The notes under the pieces are model-generated. The model was not told the DNA's origin. It saw nothing but the letters and a program-made list of their open reading frames with translations, and searched no databases. 52,874 nucleotides of DNA from an uncultured Clostridia bacterium. GTDB lineage: Bacteria > Bacillota > Clostridia > Christensenellales > UBA1242. Location: contig CATKXS010000008.1 of NCBI GenBank assembly GCA_949841045.1, positions 1 through 52,874 of the forward strand, in the 5' to 3' direction. The stretch's first letter is position 1; every line of letters starts with the position of its first letter. The position numbers and the translations under genes were made by a program. Below are positions 43,901 to 51,430 of this stretch, in pieces.

Positions 43901-46900
43901 TTGGTGGTATTTCATCAGCGGTAGAACTTAGCGCGGTGACAGCTGAACTTTCAGTTACATTCCAAATCGACTATAACAAACCTGACAATTGTCAGAGGGT
44001 TGATAAGGAAGACTTATCGCTGGTAGTTGACTATTTCAGTCTTGAAAATAACAATGCTCAAAACTTACCAAAACTTCTTGTTACAAAAGGCACATTTAGA
44101 CTTACTGGTTATAGCTATGAATTTGACGGCGAAGAAATCGCTGTTAATCAAAAGACATTAAAAGAAATTGTAGATATGCTTTATCCAAATCTTGATAAAG
44201 ACGAAACAATCGTACTTAAAGCAAATTGGATAGGTGAAGACTACACAATTAAATTTGACCCTAATGGTGGAACACTTGAGGGTGAAACAACTGAAATTAC
44301 ATTGAAATTTGCTGATAAAATTCAAGGCATGCCTTCAGCTAGCCTTCCAGGAAGAATTCTCTCTTGGACAGATTCAAACGGAAATGTAATAAATGACGGC
44401 GACCAATTCTTATATGTTGGAAGCGAAAGAGAGGAAGGCGGCTTTGAGGCTACATTCACTGCTCTTTGGACAAATGCAACCTTTGATTTGACTATTACAT
44501 TTGGAGAAAAACTCACAGTAAATGTAAACGGTCAAAACATTGAAAGCGGAAAAGTTTACCAGGTTACTTATAGTGAAACAAACCTGCAAATTATAGTTAC
44601 TGCAGACGCAGGTTATACATTCGTTTATGATGCGTCTCAGCTTAATGGAGATATTGAAGACAATGGTTACTTCATTGTTTCAAATCTCATTGCAGACGGA
44701 CAGCTCAGCTTTACAAACGAACCGGCTGAAAACGAACTCAAACTTTTCAGTTCGGCAGTTAAGAGCATCACTGTTCAAATTGCTGGCAAGGATAGCTATA
44801 AAATTGAAGGGGAAGATTTAAGAAACGCGTCTGTAAAAGCATTTACAGGCGAGAGAGTAACTCTCATCTATGAAGCTGAAGAAGGATATGCATTTGATAT
44901 TAAGAAAGTTGTTCCAAGCATTGCAAAAGATTTCATTTTGCCTGAACTTACAGAAAATGCAAGAACAATTACAATTGTATGGGCAGAATTTACATCTGGT
45001 TCACTTCTCACTGTTGACGGTGTTCCAGCAGACAACGTGGTTACAACAGGCGACTTAAGTGATGTATTCTTACTCTTGTCATTGAATGGAAGAAATATCA
45101 ACCTAAGCGGTGATACATTCACTATTAAGACAGGTGAAACGCTCAATGTTAGCGGTGTGCTTGTATATGGCTACAAAGATGCTTCAATTAATACTGGAAG
45201 TGTAAACTTTGTAGTTGAAGGCAGTGAAAACTGCATATATTCAGATAATTATTATCGTTATTCAGTAGCTCTTGAGGGCTTTAAGAATGACTTCAATATT
45301 ACCTTTACTCTTACTTCTCAAGCATTCAATTTTGAACTTAAAGTTGAAGATGGCCAAGAAGAACTTGGACAGATTTTAAGTTCTCAAAACCAAACAGTAA
45401 ACTTTGGTGCCGACCTTGCTCTTTCAGCAGAGCCAAACATGGCAAACTATGAATTTGCAGGCTGGAGACTTGGTGAGACAATTATATCTCGCGATTCTAC
45501 AACAAATTACAGAATTTCAAGTGCAATCAGAGACGCACTTGTAAGTGCTGGCGAAAATGGAATTATCACAATCTATGCTACTTTCTCTAGAAAGGCAAGA
45601 GAAATTTCATTCTCGGCGACTGGAAAAGGAAGCCTCACAGTTGTTCAAGACGATAAAGTTCTTGAAGTTGAAGAGAATGCACAAGGCATATTCTATCTTG
45701 GTGAGGATTTAACTATAAATGTTAGCCCAGTTATCGGTTATGAACTTGACTATGTTTTAATTGACGGACAGAGAATAAATCTTGATGATTATGACTTTGA
45801 TGGAAAAGTGCTCATTCTTCCTCTTGACCTCGATTCTCCATTTGAAAGGGCAGTGTTTGTATTTAAAGCAAGCGCTATTGAAATCATTGTTCAAGCAGGT
45901 ACAGTAATAGGTTATATCCAAAATCTTGGCACTGATGTTGGTGGCAGAATATTAATGACCGACAGCGAGGGCAATAGACTTGAGGACGACCAATACTACC
46001 AAAATGAAGGGCAACTTCTTATCGGTGCAAATTATAGAATTCACTCTTTCACAGGAGAGACAATTTACTTCTTCATAGAGGCAAAACCAGGCTTCTCTCC
46101 AATGCTTTCATTAAGTCAAGGCATGATAAGAAATGAAATCGAGACTGCAAACGGCAGAATTTATGAAGTTAAAGGAGCGTCAAACGGCTCAATAATAAAG
46201 GTGCTTTTCACAGCGATTGAAAATCAGATAAATATCAGATTTGCGACTGTAGGTGAGCCAGAAAAGGCAGTTCACGGTGGTATTATAGCAGTAAACGTTT
46301 CAAACCTTATCACCGCATCGCCAACAAGAGGTGACAACTTAAAAGTCAACTTGATTACTGGCGCAGACCTTTCACTTGATATTAACTCACTGGTAAGTCA
46401 TACTCTTCTTACTGATAATCAAGGCAAACTTAGGTATGAAATCATCTACTCTGATGGCAGAACATTTGACAGTGTTGAAGTTAGTGATGTTACAGATTGC
46501 GATAGAAGAACTACAGGTTTTAATAATCATGCAACTCTTTCTATTGAAAACATTACAATTGGTGCAACTATAGTTATATATGTAGAACCAAAAGAATACA
46601 CATTGAGATTTGTCGTTGATGAGCAAACAGAAGTCATCATGAGTCAAAAAATTCATTATGGCGACCCACTCGACTTATCACAACTTTCATCGACAGAAAG
46701 AGATAGCCTCTTCCCATCAAAGAGAGAGTTTACATTCAATGGCTACTTTACAAAGCGCTCATCTTTTGGAACACAATATATTGATAAGTACAAAGAGGTA
46801 CTTCTTGACTGGCAAGAAACTGGTTATACAAACAATGGTTCATACTATGAAAAGAATGACAACTATGATGAACTGACCGATACCTTCACCCTCTATGCAG

Positions 46901-48603
46901 GTTGGACATACAATCGTGCTTCAGTTCGCGTTGAACTTCTTCCTTCTCATCTTTTGGAAGAAAACAGATACAATATCTACTCTTTCATAACAAATTTATC
47001 TAGCGTAAACGCTTGGGTAGACCAAAATGAAATGTGGTATGGAGAAATTGCGATAGGCTCAAGCCTTAACTTCCGTGCACCAGAGATAAGCGGATATACC
47101 TTTGCTGGATTCACACTTTCATTAGACGGAGGGGATTTCACAAGTCGTGGAAATTCATTCAGCCTAACAAATATAGATATGGGTAACTATGTTGTGCGTG
47201 CAGTCTATAATCCAAACTTCTATATAACTATTCAAAACATAAACAATGCTGACGCAAATGGTGGAATAAGTTATATAAGACAAGATGGCGGAATTTTAAG
47301 TGGTTCTTATGACTTCCAAAAATTTGTTACTCTTGTAGCAGTGCCAAACGAGGGCTATAAATTCCTTTACTGGCTTGACCCAGTCAGTGGCCGACAAATA
47401 GTTGGAGAAAAGGGATTAAACGGAGAATATGTTTACACTTACGATACTCTTCTTGACACTCCTCTCAACCTTGTTGCAGTGTTTGAAGGCAAACTGATTG
47501 CAGTCAATTTAAGACTTGATGACGTAAGTTCAAGTCATAACCTTCTAGGTGTTACCATTGATGGCAAGGCAGTAAATGTTAACGGAATTATTTATGCAAA
47601 TGTAGGCTCAGAGATTAGAATCGTTGTTAAAAAGGTTAGAGGTTATGGCTTTGGACAAAGTTTGTTCTCAAGCTATGTTGATGCAGACGGAAATTATGTA
47701 TTTACTTATACTTTTAAAGTTGAAGACCTAAGCGAAGATGGAGATAATTACAAACTCACTCTTCCTCTTCCTGTAACAAAAGAAGATATGTTATTCACTT
47801 TCGAACTTGATATTGCGAGCCCTGTTGATAAACAAGAGGTATATAAAGTTGGAAATATGGATTTCATTGACACTTATGGAAGACTTACAAGCTTGACAAG
47901 TGGTGACTATAGAAATGTTAAATATGGTGACACAGTGACACTTAGAGTGACGGCAAGAGAAAACTATAGATATGATAGAACAATTCTTATAGTTGATGGC
48001 GTTATGTATGACATTTCAGAATACATGATTGAAGGACAGCTTCAAATCAACAAAGCACTTATGGATAAATATTTTGATTACAGCATTAAAATCAGAGTAA
48101 GCTTCACAAGGCTCTATTGGACAGATGAAGATGGCAGAGCAAGCGAATTTGTTGGAAAGGGAACAAAGGAAGAACCTTACCTTATTCGAAACGCAAGAGA
48201 CTTTGCGCTCATGGCTTATCTAGTAAATAGTGGCGCAGAGAATGAAGATGGACTTAAATATTCAGAGGCAACTTACAAAGTTACAAACGATATAAACTTT
48301 GCAGGAAGATACTGGATACCAGTTGGAACAAAAGATAATCCATTCAATGGTAAGATTGATTTAGGCAAGTTTGAATTTGAAAATATTTCTCATTATAAAT
48401 ATTATTCAGACCCAAAAACTTCGTACAGCGGATTATTCTGGCATATAGGCAAAAAAGCCTCTATAACAGTAAACAAGAAGACTTTCACTACAATCATTCT
48501 TATTATCGTATTCTCGATTATTGGTGTGATACTAATTGTTTTACTAATTCTACTTCTTTACAAGAGAAGAAAGAGAAAACTCGAAAAGTACTCAAATCAA
48601 TAA
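34954..48603 (+). CDS. giant surface protein with InlB, YDG and MBG-like repeats
   Basis: A 4549-residue exported protein. Residues 8-32 form a signal peptide or membrane segment. Residues about 69-142 hold a module with NLAYISHEVNAG and FWVPIGTYDNPFRG; a matching module recurs at about 4403-4480 (DFALMAYLVNSG, YWIPVGTKDNPFNG). Between them lie many beta-rich repeats of InlB B-repeat/Flg_new type (for example GYTLEGW at about 2835, IKFDPNGG at about 3098, YEFAGW at about 3503). A YDG and MBG-like region occupies about 2500-2780 (IEKIFDGND, GGKDAENYTF, NFTYGG). Residues 4510-4535 form a membrane helix followed by KRRKRK. There is no LPXTG. It probably spans the cell wall as an adhesin or scaffold. 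AAGGAGG fixes the start; a terminator follows. Confidence 0.92.
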   Translation: MLKKLRYSFILAVLFILVGGLFCLFPTFSFMKTSALGENSESEGKVGKVTSGIWVSAQDATLSTQDTYYGHENVFVIESAENLAYISHEVNAGNSEIANGVFLLSSNLDLSGAFWVPIGTYDNPFRGIFYGAGHTISNISVDDISVEVSTKVNDCYEGLFGRVDGATICDVVLSGYYHSHTTSEKVTYKGTFAGSIANSTIINCYDETHSSDEAGEEVASIGNSLNSRVYVGGSHTGAEANYTSQDAIAGTLTGAPISGYVGFYKSGSGEFYKQNKVWTENADEGKVGVVYTTDLQPAPKTNSNKYLSYNPLLRKDAVGSENVYVLRNGYKPNIEEFDETDFTNGLIKEISYDENAIVETTLDYLYGTRKPTLEFEYDQTFDNFFNLASSDGQRGNMSYLDRLGYTFDGIYSDKDFTTKVYPLSEHEESESVTDREKKESDFELSYPAENETYYFKWIWNNSSENTRNFRVKFAYASDEGGLIANNFSYSTVLENQPTGLREETFENLNEFTSDSYTFGVTLKVGYRISAISTQTGEVTVADNRANKTSGAYVNFTLYTGEDTGYNVNSRNNDNYNYVSITGKWLNEENYSMNKEIAKSYEFTLDNVVGAGGEVVLVIERDYIDVDVSANYVAEGDKAEIFYTTSILANGDVSGLVHLDYVSTIDGETKTIGYGETTENMNGSSNPVLYVRRGENVSFRIRVISESRYLVSEVYNFTFPQVVEIKAKSEAGGINKDNDYYKIWDIDFTQVITYGSKYNVNIGSAQTRVGVNLLLEGADVPTKITGIDGIGVRLNSGEMLQNVSNEVVNLGQNDQIAVTKNGRWQAVRVEVVLNRDGSTETRTLTSVDKYLENYYITSWGTEEGIDKVFKEAYTTDGNAVYTVNVYFVERVYDVKVEYYMLDSNNNAEARQIPADMFNSRFTSLSASGLSSLKQGETVELSFYLKAIAMGAIYYDHNEIVQDGGEKDRTGHVNSAISESVSSTNAGEYTFTLTNGGYDSTVKFYFKYKSVNFSIDKIKVKGEDGLISNDLYTLNTTLTYLFTNEEARALTLSGSLTSISIHSQYYLLGWYLKNGEIEYFDTSSFDGILTNSDFVNAIALSGSGEGASYSYNEVASLVGRRTVTVDYVAGEAGEGKLYENTNISLNDEDKVLAECNDNKVNSIKATGNGSIVYDEELTLSLYAFFNLGYEFAKYSPNFGAMVGEVTTGSYKYVISGDEWDILFKANGNIIADAEKQTWNTFTTTSADDEYIRTANVTLTANWSKISYIVEFDGENQATLSIGDSIYYETEQEKKDGRAYYTISGNNGEPYSNEYLGSSGLGYIVIGYRISQKEGGFYKEGAGEENIVKLTPDIFLQFIKDEYRFKLNSGEEPIAITTEREAAKYFVYLDNIYPEELDEGYFKYIWDESTNNGYGQEDIDGQITLNVTFGSVPENITKALESGTLTIERKGYEFDGWAVSDGGRQISVFDTTANYSFLTELHLTPIWRLKGTSASEYITKADIKFADDVVMQADGTYHFWLLNSFDIIEGFLSGDNVGENNSASDRELILSNGDKVTSYGFILNRSTNFNSQDKFNISNLLSSGTYYLSFRITVEDSLSRINSSGVIVPTTYTTQSRELIFVMEKNELYLFNDNFATIYNGTEEFVASPNNEYGQFVYRYDWNGADRADLDVETLVAEGETNEYFNNFKVADENGDFNATTGKTKTIKMKLNLDKFGSNLYENLLLNITKEGNDYYLSLDSRLKIEKAIFAISFPKGSGYLLENEDTIVFSNNRTYQFNVGQVTFTYTFDKIVLPKEKEAGVYAGQEDYALDSSNFRIDGLVIEGHESDYDNNFEWVIAKGSETANTFSLLDTSSAQIQSYVAKYLRAENGQLLELEDNYKGVSENIYLSGVVVNGETMEISGLSQGSFLVDNDVIMTYSGNGTKEFKVYINKALLSGDNTLSFTLSLEMTSAREQALKLLTVAREEMSMELIEASFNDGYKESYSYEITPNAGDGNRVNHIILSDVVKVYVNYNGGTKENESIYVSAGGGNATIINSPSSSKYLSFDQYARVQGSNLALTRGTGSWDVRAVNVGNSETLTARWSFNSFDLALVSNQIDLFANEKGINLERNKVINLEYPEEGITNKIITLNSKDGQYSFSYSLADDMFLIAGEKGYALPSVSGTYTVTVSLTYSDNAGVPQTITKNTDEFELVISINTIDLEYNGDALVFNNSVQEGIALDLVLNGIDNGEAILRYIEKVDNAGSDLHFYLKSLVDSENKASELRNADTYTLTFAIDSDLTEMYQFAGGTTETTINLNIAQFTIVLSKYQEQLNLSKYVGADDPNPILGNITIGENNNDQVLMIFTRQAGESVGRYQLSYSDLSSAEDKINYTVDSRGFNALYNVISLDPDIDKSEYELIIAIDRPLEIVYSKEGIVFDTSYNFELQKWIISYQGASSTISLSYKTDEGETAVGGAECRQDLNDLALKALNAINVGSYTGSDIVVEGGEGRFKSYTVRGNFNIIPRTIEVENIEKIFDGNDTLYPENVTFANLANGDELTLSGRFIQSTVGQNIQIADVVLGGKDAENYTFGSYTGKITPRQVTDVKFKLNNTNFTYGGIAQNSSISDILALGGGYVLEITFKLDDNTSKTIILTENSSGEEANFARIDSFRLASDDVSNAGYLKAGNNRTISFIISSSNFTNLEAGYDIIANVDKLEIDLSSIDIIKSYDENALLPSDLVTNIDAFVFNGDKVVIDLTNSSYENAEVGYDKPVTIVLAGDDSANYRVKDNVKGGITAFTIKLKVNLEEIADLVSNGAFVDDGVGLPTTNYDLYSLGYPSRDTNEALIESLMASNRIPTRRGYTLEGWTYLNGSDYVMITSSNIVELLKSVAEDETNADKEINIYPRWQINKYLVDISQENIASVKLTATKGNLIRANETNEEYFTGSEVKFESGYTYYVEYYSDLKVEFTCNNGLKIRSFNLISGETVSRDLTNTGEKSGVVTLGGISSAVELSAVTAELSVTFQIDYNKPDNCQRVDKEDLSLVVDYFSLENNNAQNLPKLLVTKGTFRLTGYSYEFDGEEIAVNQKTLKEIVDMLYPNLDKDETIVLKANWIGEDYTIKFDPNGGTLEGETTEITLKFADKIQGMPSASLPGRILSWTDSNGNVINDGDQFLYVGSEREEGGFEATFTALWTNATFDLTITFGEKLTVNVNGQNIESGKVYQVTYSETNLQIIVTADAGYTFVYDASQLNGDIEDNGYFIVSNLIADGQLSFTNEPAENELKLFSSAVKSITVQIAGKDSYKIEGEDLRNASVKAFTGERVTLIYEAEEGYAFDIKKVVPSIAKDFILPELTENARTITIVWAEFTSGSLLTVDGVPADNVVTTGDLSDVFLLLSLNGRNINLSGDTFTIKTGETLNVSGVLVYGYKDASINTGSVNFVVEGSENCIYSDNYYRYSVALEGFKNDFNITFTLTSQAFNFELKVEDGQEELGQILSSQNQTVNFGADLALSAEPNMANYEFAGWRLGETIISRDSTTNYRISSAIRDALVSAGENGIITIYATFSRKAREISFSATGKGSLTVVQDDKVLEVEENAQGIFYLGEDLTINVSPVIGYELDYVLIDGQRINLDDYDFDGKVLILPLDLDSPFERAVFVFKASAIEIIVQAGTVIGYIQNLGTDVGGRILMTDSEGNRLEDDQYYQNEGQLLIGANYRIHSFTGETIYFFIEAKPGFSPMLSLSQGMIRNEIETANGRIYEVKGASNGSIIKVLFTAIENQINIRFATVGEPEKAVHGGIIAVNVSNLITASPTRGDNLKVNLITGADLSLDINSLVSHTLLTDNQGKLRYEIIYSDGRTFDSVEVSDVTDCDRRTTGFNNHATLSIENITIGATIVIYVEPKEYTLRFVVDEQTEVIMSQKIHYGDPLDLSQLSSTERDSLFPSKREFTFNGYFTKRSSFGTQYIDKYKEVLLDWQETGYTNNGSYYEKNDNYDELTDTFTLYAGWTYNRASVRVELLPSHLLEENRYNIYSFITNLSSVNAWVDQNEMWYGEIAIGSSLNFRAPEISGYTFAGFTLSLDGGDFTSRGNSFSLTNIDMGNYVVRAVYNPNFYITIQNINNADANGGISYIRQDGGILSGSYDFQKFVTLVAVPNEGYKFLYWLDPVSGRQIVGEKGLNGEYVYTYDTLLDTPLNLVAVFEGKLIAVNLRLDDVSSSHNLLGVTIDGKAVNVNGIIYANVGSEIRIVVKKVRGYGFGQSLFSSYVDADGNYVFTYTFKVEDLSEDGDNYKLTLPLPVTKEDMLFTFELDIASPVDKQEVYKVGNMDFIDTYGRLTSLTSGDYRNVKYGDTVTLRVTARENYRYDRTILIVDGVMYDISEYMIEGQLQINKALMDKYFDYSIKIRVSFTRLYWTDEDGRASEFVGKGTKEEPYLIRNARDFALMAYLVNSGAENEDGLKYSEATYKVTNDINFAGRYWIPVGTKDNPFNGKIDLGKFEFENISHYKYYSDPKTSYSGLFWHIGKKASITVNKKTFTTIILIIVFSIIGVILIVLLILLLYKRRKRKLEKYSNQ

Positions 48604-48631
48604 AACGCTTAAAAATTTTGACTAGACAAAG

Positions 48632-48668
48632 AAAAATTCCTAATCGAAATGATTAGGAATTTTTTATT
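48632..48668. terminator. bidirectional terminator after the giant gene
   Basis: AAATTCCTAATC (48634-48645) and GATTAGGAATTT (48651-48662) with loop GAAAT and T-runs on both strands. Confidence 0.88.
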
Positions 48669-48691
48669 TCTAAATTGACGAATTTTTAGTT

Positions 48692-49423
48692 TTATTTGTC
48701 TGCCAACTTTTCTAGTTTTTTCATTTTTCTCTTTTCCACTCTTCTATCATGTCCAGCAATCATTCTTTCACCTACTTTGCAAACTGATACGATAGGGTAG
48801 ACGATGAAAATTATGTCAAATGAAGCAACAATGTCAAGAACAAAATGTTGACGAATGAAAACTGTGGATAGTACAATCATAACGGCAATTATAAAAGAAA
48901 GAATCTGAAAGATTTTATTCATCTTTTTATTGCAACCTTTTCCGTTTGCAGTCATTACGCCAAGTATGATTGCAAATGCCATAAAGCAGTGTTGAGATGG
49001 GAAACAGTTGATTGGATTTGTCGAGCCCCATGTCCAAACTACAAACTTATCAGTGAAAGTCACTGGCGTAAAGTCTGGTTTTGTGAAAACAGTTTGAGCA
49101 AAGAAATATATAACTCCAGAAATCGCAAAGGCAATGCAAATTGTAATGAAGAGATTGTAAAATGCACGTCTGTTTGTATATGCTAAGTAAAAGAATGCGA
49201 TTATGCCGAGAGGGAAGGTTAAGAAATAGAAATAAACAAACCAAGAGATTAAAGGAATCTGGCTGTCTAAGGAAATCTCTGGATAATTTGAAGCACCTCT
49301 AATCGTCCAACCTTGGCTATAAAGAAATTGATTTCCAAAATAAGAAATAGCTAGTACGCCAATAAAAATTATAAAGGGGATAATCGCGTAACTAATTTTT
49401 GAAAAGAAATTTTTAAATTTCAT
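48692..49423 (-). CDS. PAP2-superfamily membrane phosphatase
   Basis: A 243-residue polytopic protein with about six transmembrane segments. PAP2 motifs are CFPSQH (140-145) and STVFIRQHFVLD (186-197), giving His145, Arg191, His193 and Asp197. The first PAP2 motif (K......RP) is not clear, as in Aur1-like members. Such enzymes remove phosphate from, or transfer, lipid head groups; here that could be undecaprenyl pyrophosphate or phosphatidic acid. The C-terminal tail is strongly basic. AGAGG precedes the ATG on the minus strand. Confidence 0.85.
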   Translation of the reverse strand: MKFKNFFSKISYAIIPFIIFIGVLAISYFGNQFLYSQGWTIRGASNYPEISLDSQIPLISWFVYFYFLTFPLGIIAFFYLAYTNRRAFYNLFITICIAFAISGVIYFFAQTVFTKPDFTPVTFTDKFVVWTWGSTNPINCFPSQHCFMAFAIILGVMTANGKGCNKKMNKIFQILSFIIAVMIVLSTVFIRQHFVLDIVASFDIIFIVYPIVSVCKVGERMIAGHDRRVEKRKMKKLEKLADK

Positions 49424-49502
49424 ATGTACCTCTTAAAAAGAACCATGCTTGTCCTTTTTCTATATGTATTTTATTTTTAAGTCGAAAATGACTGGGCAGA
49501 TT

Positions 49503-50450
49503 CTAATCTTCCTTTTCAAATTCGACAGCATCTAAGTCAAACTTATTTTCTAAATCAGGAACAAAGTTTTTGATTTTAGAGTGAAAGGACTTATTGAACT
49601 CTTTGTACTCTTCATTGATATTTGAATTTTCTTCATCAGAAAGTGTGGAAGTTTTAAAAGTTTTCTCAAAAAACTTTGGTGCAATTTCTTTAGCGATTGC
49701 CTTGTTAAGCTTCTTGTCGTTTGCTTTTTCTTCTTTGCTTACAACTTCGCTCTGCGTTCCAACAAAAGTAAGTCCATTTTTTAATGCAATTTGTTTAACG
49801 CAGGCTTTAAGTGCAGTTCTAGGCTTTGCTATGTACTTTATATTATTGAAATCTTTGTTTTTTAAGATTTCAACAACTTGCATATTTTGTTTTTTGTGTT
49901 TTTCAATTTCAAATTCAATGTAATTCTTTGAATAAAAATATTTGCCTATAGCAGAATTATCTTTAAGTAAATTATAAGGTTGATACCTTGCATCAAGCTC
50001 AAGTGGGTGCATACCATATGATGCGCTGTAAAACATGTCATCAACAAAGTAATTTCTGGACACTCTTGTCACATTTTTAATAATAGGATTAAGCTCTTTT
50101 GCACTCGTATTTTGTAAATGGTGGCGAAGCTCGTGAAGGATTGTATCAAAATAGTGAAAAACAAAATAATAATTTTTAGTTCTAACTGCTTCTGAATAAC
50201 TTCGCGTATAAGCACTGTTTATTTCAATCAGCATATTTTCACCGCTGTAATAAGCGAAACAGTTGTCTTTAAATTCTGCTGTCACAAAATCGGCAGGAGT
50301 AACGCCATGTTCTCTGCAAAAAGCATCAATAAAAATTCTTGTAAACCTTGTAAGTTTTCTCTTTGTATCCACAATATTAAAAAAGTTTTCGTCAACTAAA
50401 GACAAAAGTTCTTTTGTTGATAAAGGATTGTTGTAACTGAAAATATTCAT
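49503..50450 (-). CDS. putative HExxH metalloprotease-like protein
   Basis: A 315-residue protein without a signal peptide. HELRH (106-110) in ILHELRHHLQ fits the zincin HExxH motif, and Glu151 (HPLELDARYQ) is a candidate third zinc ligand, as in gluzincins. Residues 75-160 thus look like the catalytic core; the C-terminal 130 residues are Lys/Glu-rich and helical. Substrate unknown; cytoplasmic. CAAGGAG precedes the ATG. Its promoter is back-to-back with that of the phosphoribosyltransferase gene. Confidence 0.7.
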   Translation of the reverse strand: MNIFSYNNPLSTKELLSLVDENFFNIVDTKRKLTRFTRIFIDAFCREHGVTPADFVTAEFKDNCFAYYSGENMLIEINSAYTRSYSEAVRTKNYYFVFHYFDTILHELRHHLQNTSAKELNPIIKNVTRVSRNYFVDDMFYSASYGMHPLELDARYQPYNLLKDNSAIGKYFYSKNYIEFEIEKHKKQNMQVVEILKNKDFNNIKYIAKPRTALKACVKQIALKNGLTFVGTQSEVVSKEEKANDKKLNKAIAKEIAPKFFEKTFKTSTLSDEENSNINEEYKEFNKSFHSKIKNFVPDLENKFDLDAVEFEKED

Positions 50451-50471
50451 AATTTCTCCTTGTGTTTTATA

Positions 50472-50500
50472 ATATTAACATATTTATCAGCTAAATACAA
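50472..50500 (-). promoter_or_regulatory. promoter of the HExxH gene
   Basis: On the minus strand, TTGTAT (50500-50495), 17-bp spacer, TAATAT (50477-50472). Leader about 15 nt. Confidence 0.6.
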
Positions 50501-50520
50501 CCCATTTGTATAAAATAAGT

Positions 50521-50549
50521 TTGACTTGCCTCCAAATTTTTGTTATTCT
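50521..50549 (+). promoter_or_regulatory. promoter of the phosphoribosyltransferase gene
   Basis: TTGACT (50521-50526), 17-bp spacer, TATTCT (50544-50549), then GAGG at 50556-50559. A TATAAT at 50560-50565 abuts the ATG and is probably not the one used. Confidence 0.6.
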
Positions 50550-50566
50550 TTTGTTGAGGTATAATT

Positions 50567-51139
50567 ATGGAATATTTTACACTAAATGTGCTTGGATTGA
50601 CAAGAGAACTCCCAATTTTAGAGACGCCAAAAGGCATTAAAATTGCAGGCTTCAACCCAGTTGGAGATATGAAACTTTTAGAAAGCGCGGGTAAAGATTT
50701 GGCTCGCCAAATAAAAGAGAGTGGGGTGGGCTGTGAAATTATTCTCACCACTGAACTTAAAGGTTTACCTATTGCTCAAGAGGTTGCGAGAGAACTTGGT
50801 GTTGATTATGTAGCGCTTAGAAAAGAGCTAAAATGCTATATGGCCAACGCAAGACAAACGGCGGGGGAAAGTATAACTTCTGGAAAGACCAATTACTTCA
50901 TTTCCGAGATTGATGAAAACAAATTGGTGGGGAAAAAGGTTGCTTTTGTAGATGACGTGTTTTCAACCGGCTCAACCTTTAAATCAATGCTTTCTTATGC
51001 AGAGAAAGCGGGTTTTACTTTAACTTGTAGTGCAACAATATTAAAAGAAGACTCAAAAGATAACATTGGAAAAATAAAGAGTGGTTTTATCTATAACGGT
51101 GTTCCAAACTACTTTAGTGGATATTTGCCATTGCAATAA
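50567..51139 (+). CDS. purine-type phosphoribosyltransferase (Apt/Xpt-like)
   Basis: A 190-residue type I phosphoribosyltransferase. The PRPP-binding loop VAFVDDVFSTGST is at 125-137, TTELKGLPIAQEVAREL matches the Apt/Xpt region, and ALRKELKCY follows. It makes a nucleotide from a base and PRPP; adenine or xanthine are the likely bases. The N-terminus (MEYFTLNVLGLTRELPI) matches a subgroup of Bacillota annotated as adenine phosphoribosyltransferase, from memory rather than a search. Two terminators follow. Confidence 0.87.
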   Translation: MEYFTLNVLGLTRELPILETPKGIKIAGFNPVGDMKLLESAGKDLARQIKESGVGCEIILTTELKGLPIAQEVARELGVDYVALRKELKCYMANARQTAGESITSGKTNYFISEIDENKLVGKKVAFVDDVFSTGSTFKSMLSYAEKAGFTLTCSATILKEDSKDNIGKIKSGFIYNGVPNYFSGYLPLQ

Positions 51140-51141
51140 AG

Positions 51142-51165
51142 AAACAGCATTATGCTGTTTTTTTG
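51142..51165 (+). terminator. terminator after the phosphoribosyltransferase gene
   Basis: AAACAGCAT, T, ATGCTGTTT, then T4 (T7 in all). Confidence 0.86.
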
Positions 51166-51205
51166 TGGTAAAAAATTTCACAATGCTTAATTCATAGAAA
51201 TAAAT

Positions 51206-51228
51206 AAGGGCATAATGCCCTTTTTTTA
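51206..51228 (+). terminator. second terminator in the same gap
   Basis: AAGGGCAT, A, ATGCCCTT, then T5. It backs up the first one, 40 bp on. The gap between this and the next promoter holds a 17-bp palindrome (ACTTTTTC A GAAAAAGT, 51337-51353). Confidence 0.82.
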
Positions 51229-51366
51229 ATAAATTTGTTTTTATTTTTCGACAAAATATGATAAAATATTACAAAATACTAACAATATTATATAGTGAAG
51301 TTAATTTGATGTGCTTTTCTCCTATAAAAAACTTTTTCAGAAAAAGTATAACATATGGTAAAAAAC

Positions 51367-51396
51367 TTGACTTTTTTCGGAGGGGGGGGGTAAAAT
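51367..51396 (+). promoter_or_regulatory. candidate phase-variable promoter with G9 tract
   Basis: TTGACT (51367-51372) and TAAAAT (51391-51396) are 18 bp apart, and half of the spacer is a run of nine G (51382-51390). Changes in run length alter the spacing directly. Confidence 0.65.
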
Positions 51397-51430
51397 TAAA
51401 TTAGGAAATAAAGAATTTTAGGAGGTTATA

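Noticed and set aside
48104-48603. LPXTG sortase anchor at the end of the giant protein
   Set aside because: A membrane helix and basic tail are present, but no LPXTG-like motif precedes them.
50560-50565. TATAAT as -10 box of the phosphoribosyltransferase gene
   Set aside because: It ends one base before the ATG, so its start point would fall inside the gene; the upstream TTGACT-17-TATTCT fits better.
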